Below, in pieces: positions 61,111-64,000 of a stretch of 64,000 nt of DNA. This stretch comes from Methylorubrum suomiense (lineage in GTDB: Bacteria > Pseudomonadota > Alphaproteobacteria > Rhizobiales > Beijerinckiaceae). The translations under genes and the position numbers were made by a program. Each line of letters starts with the position of its first letter. Positions within the stretch are counted from its first letter, which is position 1. The notes below the pieces were generated by a model, which saw nothing but the letters and a program-made list of their open reading frames with translations, did not search any database and was not told where the DNA came from. The stretch spans positions 269,923 through 333,922 of the forward strand of contig NZ_BPRE01000007.1 in assembly GCF_022179765.1 (NCBI RefSeq), read 5' to 3'.

Positions 61111-63195
61111 ATGACCGTCGACACTGCCCCCGACTTGAACGCCGCCTCCGCCGCGACGGAGGCGAATCCGTTCGCCGCGGGGGACTGGGCGACGCCGTTC
61201 GGCCTGCCGCCATTCGAGTCGATCCGACCCGAGCATTATGTGCCGGCCTTCGCCGAGGCTCTGAAGGCGCACGAGGCCGAGATCGCGCAGATCGCCGGAA
61301 ACGCGGAAGCGCCGGACTTCGAGAACACGGTCGCAGCCTTGGAACGCGCCGGCCAAGCGCTGGATCGGGTGGCGAGCGTGTTCTTCAACCTCACCGGCAG
61401 CACCACGAGCCCGGAGTTGCAGGCGATCGAGCGGGCGGTAGCGCCGCAGCTTGCCCGGCATTCGAGCGCGATCACCTTGAACCCGCAGCTTTGGGCTCGC
61501 CTCTCGGCGATCGATCCGGAGGCCGAGGGCCTCAATGCCGAACAGCAACGCGTCCTCGACCGTACGCTCACCCGCTTCCGCCGCGCCGGTGCTGATCTCG
61601 CGCCCGAGGCCAAGACCCGCATCGCCGAGATCGCGACCCGGCTCGCCGAACTTGGCACCCAGTTCGGGCAGAACCTACTCGCCGACGAGAACGGCTTCAT
61701 CCTGCCGCTCGACGGTGAGGAGGATCTGGCCGGTCTGCCGCCCTTCCTGCGCGATGCCACCGCGGCGGCGGCGGAACGGGGCGGGACGCACAGCCACGTC
61801 GTCACGCTCTCGCGCTCGCTGATCGAGCCGTTCCTCGTCTTCTCCACTCGTCGCGATCTTCGGGCGCGCGCCTACGAAGCCTGGACCCGCCGCGGGGAGA
61901 ACGGGGGCGAGACCGACAATCGCCGTCTCATCGCCGAGATCGTCGCCCTTCGGGCCGAGCGCGCACGTCTGCTTGGTTACGACAGCTTCGCCCATTTCCG
62001 TCTGGACGACACGATGGCGGCTTCGCCCGACGCCGCCATGGCGTTGCTTCGCGACGTCTGGGCGCCGGCGCTCCGCCGGGCGGCCGAGGAACGCGAGCGC
62101 TTGCAGGCGCTGGTACGGGCGGAGGGGCAGGATTTCGCCCTCGAAGCCCATGATTGGCGGCACTATGCCGAGAAGCTGCGCCGGGCCGAGCACGACCTCG
62201 ACGAAGCCGAGATCAAGCCGTACCTGCCGCTGGAGGGTGTGATCCAGGCGGCCTTCGACACCGCCTCACGGCTGTTCGGGCTGCGTTTTGAGGAAGTCGC
62301 TGACGTCCCGCGCTACCATCCGGACGTGCGGGCCTGGCAAGTCCAGGATGCGGATGGCGCCGAGATCGGGTTGTTTCTCGGTGACTACTTCGCCCGCTCG
62401 TCCAAGCGGTCGGGAGCCTGGATGAGCGCCTTCCGTTCGCAGGAGCGTTTGAACGGCGACATCAAGCCGATCATCGTCAACGTGATGAACTTCGCGCGCG
62501 CACCGCGGGGTGAGCCGACGCTGCTTTCCTTCGACGACGCCCGTACCCTCTTCCACGAATTCGGCCATGGGCTGCATGGCCTGTTATCCGACGTCACCTA
62601 CCCGCTCTTGTCCGGCACGGCAGTCTCCCGCGACTTCGTCGAGCTGCCCTCGCAGCTCTACGAGCATTGGCTGGAGCAGCCGGAAGTGCTGCGCCAGCAT
62701 GCGCGCCATTATCGGACCGGCGAGCCGATGCCGGAGGCGTTGCTGAAGCGTTTGCTCGCAGCACGCACCTTCAACCAGGGTTTCGCGACGGTCGAGTACA
62801 CGGCCTCGGCCATCGTCGACATGACACTGCACCTGTCGGCGGCCGGCGAGGACGGGCTCGATGTGCCGGCGTTCGAGGCGGACGCGCTCAAGCGCATCGC
62901 CATGCCGACCGAGATCGCCATGCGCCATCGCTCGCCGCATTTCGCGCATATCTTCTCCGGCGACGGCTATGCGGCCGGCTATTACAGTTACCTCTGGTCG
63001 GAGGTACTCGATGCCGACGCCTTCGATGCGTTCCGCGAAGCCGGCGACATCTTCCACCCCGAAACGGCGCAACGCCTGCGCCGCTTCGTCTACGGCGCGG
63101 GAAACCTGCGCGATGCGCGCGAAGCCTACACCGCTTTTCGCGGTCGTCTGCCGAGCATCGAACCCCTGCTGAAGAAGCGGGGATTGGCCGCTTGA
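61111..63195 (+). CDS. M3 family oligopeptidase (PrlC/Dcp-like)
   Basis: Zinc metallopeptidase of 694 aa from ATG 61111 (GAAGGG box about 10 bases before). Active-site HEFGH at about 482-486 in TLFHEFGHGLHGLL; further ligand region in LPSQLYEHWLEQPEV. The N-terminal helical part has PPFESIRPEHYVPAFAEALK, typical of the oligopeptidase A / dipeptidyl carboxypeptidase group. The C-terminus has DGYAAGYYSYLWSEVLDADAF. No signal peptide, so cytoplasmic, cleaving small peptides and signal peptide remnants. Confidence 0.95.
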   Translation: MTVDTAPDLNAASAATEANPFAAGDWATPFGLPPFESIRPEHYVPAFAEALKAHEAEIAQIAGNAEAPDFENTVAALERAGQALDRVASVFFNLTGSTTSPELQAIERAVAPQLARHSSAITLNPQLWARLSAIDPEAEGLNAEQQRVLDRTLTRFRRAGADLAPEAKTRIAEIATRLAELGTQFGQNLLADENGFILPLDGEEDLAGLPPFLRDATAAAAERGGTHSHVVTLSRSLIEPFLVFSTRRDLRARAYEAWTRRGENGGETDNRRLIAEIVALRAERARLLGYDSFAHFRLDDTMAASPDAAMALLRDVWAPALRRAAEERERLQALVRAEGQDFALEAHDWRHYAEKLRRAEHDLDEAEIKPYLPLEGVIQAAFDTASRLFGLRFEEVADVPRYHPDVRAWQVQDADGAEIGLFLGDYFARSSKRSGAWMSAFRSQERLNGDIKPIIVNVMNFARAPRGEPTLLSFDDARTLFHEFGHGLHGLLSDVTYPLLSGTAVSRDFVELPSQLYEHWLEQPEVLRQHARHYRTGEPMPEALLKRLLAARTFNQGFATVEYTASAIVDMTLHLSAAGEDGLDVPAFEADALKRIAMPTEIAMRHRSPHFAHIFSGDGYAAGYYSYLWSEVLDADAFDAFREAGDIFHPETAQRLRRFVYGAGNLRDAREAYTAFRGRLPSIEPLLKKRGLAA

Positions 63196-63249
63196 GGCGC
63201 GAGTTGGAAAAAGGGCGCCGGCGACCGGAATCAGCGTTCCGGTAAAGGG

Positions 63250-63513
63250 TCAGGCGGCGTCTCGGACGCCGCTGCGCATCGCCAGATCGATCGGCCCTTC
63301 GATGATCGGCAGCGGCTTAGCCTGCCGGTTGGTCTTTTGCTCGTAATGCGCCCGCAGGAGCTTGGTGCGGTCGAGAAGATGAGCCTCGATGCGCCCGTTC
63401 ATCCGATCGACGATGCGGGTCGTCGCGTCGAGGACGGTGGTCAGCGCGCCGACGGTTGCGCGCATCATCGTGGCGGCAACGCCGCCGATCCTTCGAAAAA
63501 TGCTCATGGTCAT
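63250..63513 (-). CDS. Small hypothetical protein
   Basis: Protein of 87 aa (ATG 63513 or 63507). Short amphipathic N-terminal region IFRRIGGVAATMMRATVGALTTVLDATTRIVDRMNGRIEAHLLDRTKLL, then a polar tail. No motif recognised. Composition and codon use fit the host, and it stands alone between the M3 peptidase (convergent) and the insertion sequence. Coding status is plausible but not certain. Confidence 0.6.
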   Translation of the reverse strand: MTMSIFRRIGGVAATMMRATVGALTTVLDATTRIVDRMNGRIEAHLLDRTKLLRAHYEQKTNRQAKPLPIIEGPIDLAMRSGVRDAA

Positions 63514-63893
63514 CCGCTGGAGATCGGGTGCTGACCAGAAGATAGGGCGCGCTGTCGAACGGCAGCCGCGGCTGAACGTGGCATCGCACCGTTGGAACTG
63601 ACGGAACGCCGCAAACTTGTCTTCGTTTTCTGTGAGTGCCGGGGGTCTATGGCTGAGCCCTGTGCTGCCGAAATCTTCGGCGAGCGCATCGTGGTCTGAT
63701 CATCTGTGCCTTCTGGATTGGCACAAAAGACGATCGCCGCTCTGCCACAGTCGCGTGCCGATACACACAAGCCGATTGCGCAACAACGACGGTGCAGCGC
63801 GAAGTTTGTGATGTTTCCGCGGGTTCATGCCGCCGGACGAGACCATTCGTCCGGCGGCACATTGGTCTTCAGCGGATGTCGTCGATGGCCTAG
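63514..63893. other. Gene-poor region before the insertion sequence
   Basis: About 380 bp, less GC-rich than the coding regions. Several short open frames cross it but none has a convincing start or composition. It holds the upstream region of the small hypothetical gene and, at 63890-63893, a CTAG that may be the target site of the insertion sequence. Confidence 0.5.
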
Positions 63894-64000
63894 AGGCTGT
63901 TATGGACCGCAAGCGAGTAGGGCAGCCTTCCTGAGCATGAGGCAGACAAAGGCGACGAGGTGCAGGTCTGCCAATGTGCTTGCATATCGCTCGTAGTCCT
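63894..64000 (-). mobile_element. IS5-family insertion sequence, one end only
   Basis: The left visible border is near 63890-63894, where CTAG is followed by GAGGCTGTTATGGACC, a plausible terminal inverted repeat. The transposase stop codon is only 6 bases inside, as is common for IS5/IS427-group elements, whose target sites are often CTAG or TA. The rest lies beyond the window, so the other inverted repeat and target duplication cannot be checked. Confidence 0.75.
63900..64000 (-). CDS. IS5-family transposase, C-terminal fragment
   Basis: Reading the minus strand from the window edge gives DYERYASTLADLHLVAFV, then CLMLRKAALLACGP and a TAA stop (63900-63902). This is the typical C-terminus of IS5/IS427-group transposases (DYERL...TLA-x-LH-x-VAFVCLMLR). 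The catalytic DDE residues are outside the window, so completeness cannot be judged. Confidence 0.85.
   Translation of the reverse strand, partial: DYERYASTLADLHLVAFVCLMLRKAALLACGP

Noticed and set aside
63510..63862. Two short minus-strand open frames before the insertion sequence
   Set aside because: No ribosome-binding site, odd composition, and overlap with each other in different frames.

Overview
The window is about 68% GC, with densely packed, often overlapping genes and many GTG starts. Gene content (a Tad/Flp pilus locus, an exported three-subunit formate dehydrogenase of the FDH3 type, tungstate/molybdenum genes, and the hrcA/rph/rdgB/hemW and rsmI/yraN blocks) points to an alphaproteobacterium, most likely Methylobacterium/Methylorubrum. 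The genus is inferred from gene content and was not tested by any search. No rRNA, tRNA or CRISPR array is visible.

Layout. 0-5.3 kb: the end of a short-chain dehydrogenase, an OmpR-type two-component system divergent from a membrane-anchored OB-fold/PepSY-like protein, and a phosphomannomutase. 5.3-15.3 kb: a Tad pilus locus (Flp pilin, prepilin peptidase, CpaB, CpaC, CpaD, CpaE, CpaF, TadB, TadC) with a small CpaC-N-like protein on the other strand; the pilin/peptidase stretch is clearly more AT-rich. 15.3-22.5 kb: iron-siderophore uptake, with a DUF2218-siderophore-interacting reductase divergent from an operon encoding an MbtH-like protein, a TauD-type dioxygenase, an ATPase, a double permease, a binding protein and a DUF4336 protein. 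22.6-24.5 kb: a YgjV-like membrane protein and a membrane-tailed SDR.

24.6-46.9 kb is the most interesting part: a formate-oxidation and metal-cofactor neighbourhood. A minus-strand operon of twelve genes runs from a degenerate biotin/lipoate-ligase-like protein through DUF6505, DUF6352, DUF3305, DUF3306, a TorD-like chaperone and a Tat-exported small protein to the catalytic, iron-sulfur and cytochrome b subunits and two small exported/membrane proteins. Divergent from it is a four-cluster polyferredoxin. Next come a WD40-cytochrome c protein, three MoeA-like proteins (one fused to a binding-protein-like domain), MobB, a regulator carrying the same kind of binding domain, and a TupBCA tungstate-type ABC transporter. 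Together these could import the oxyanion, build and insert the cofactor, export the enzyme, and move electrons from formate to the membrane.

46.9-63.5 kb is mostly housekeeping: PRC-barrel protein, HrcA, histidine-rich secreted protein, RNase PH, RdgB, HemW, an LpoA-like lipoprotein, RsmI, YraN, a single-domain response regulator, an OsmF/Yeh-type osmoprotectant importer with no ATPase gene beside it, an L,D-transpeptidase, an extensin-like protein and an M3 oligopeptidase. The window ends inside an IS5-family insertion sequence whose transposase C-terminus is read on the minus strand.
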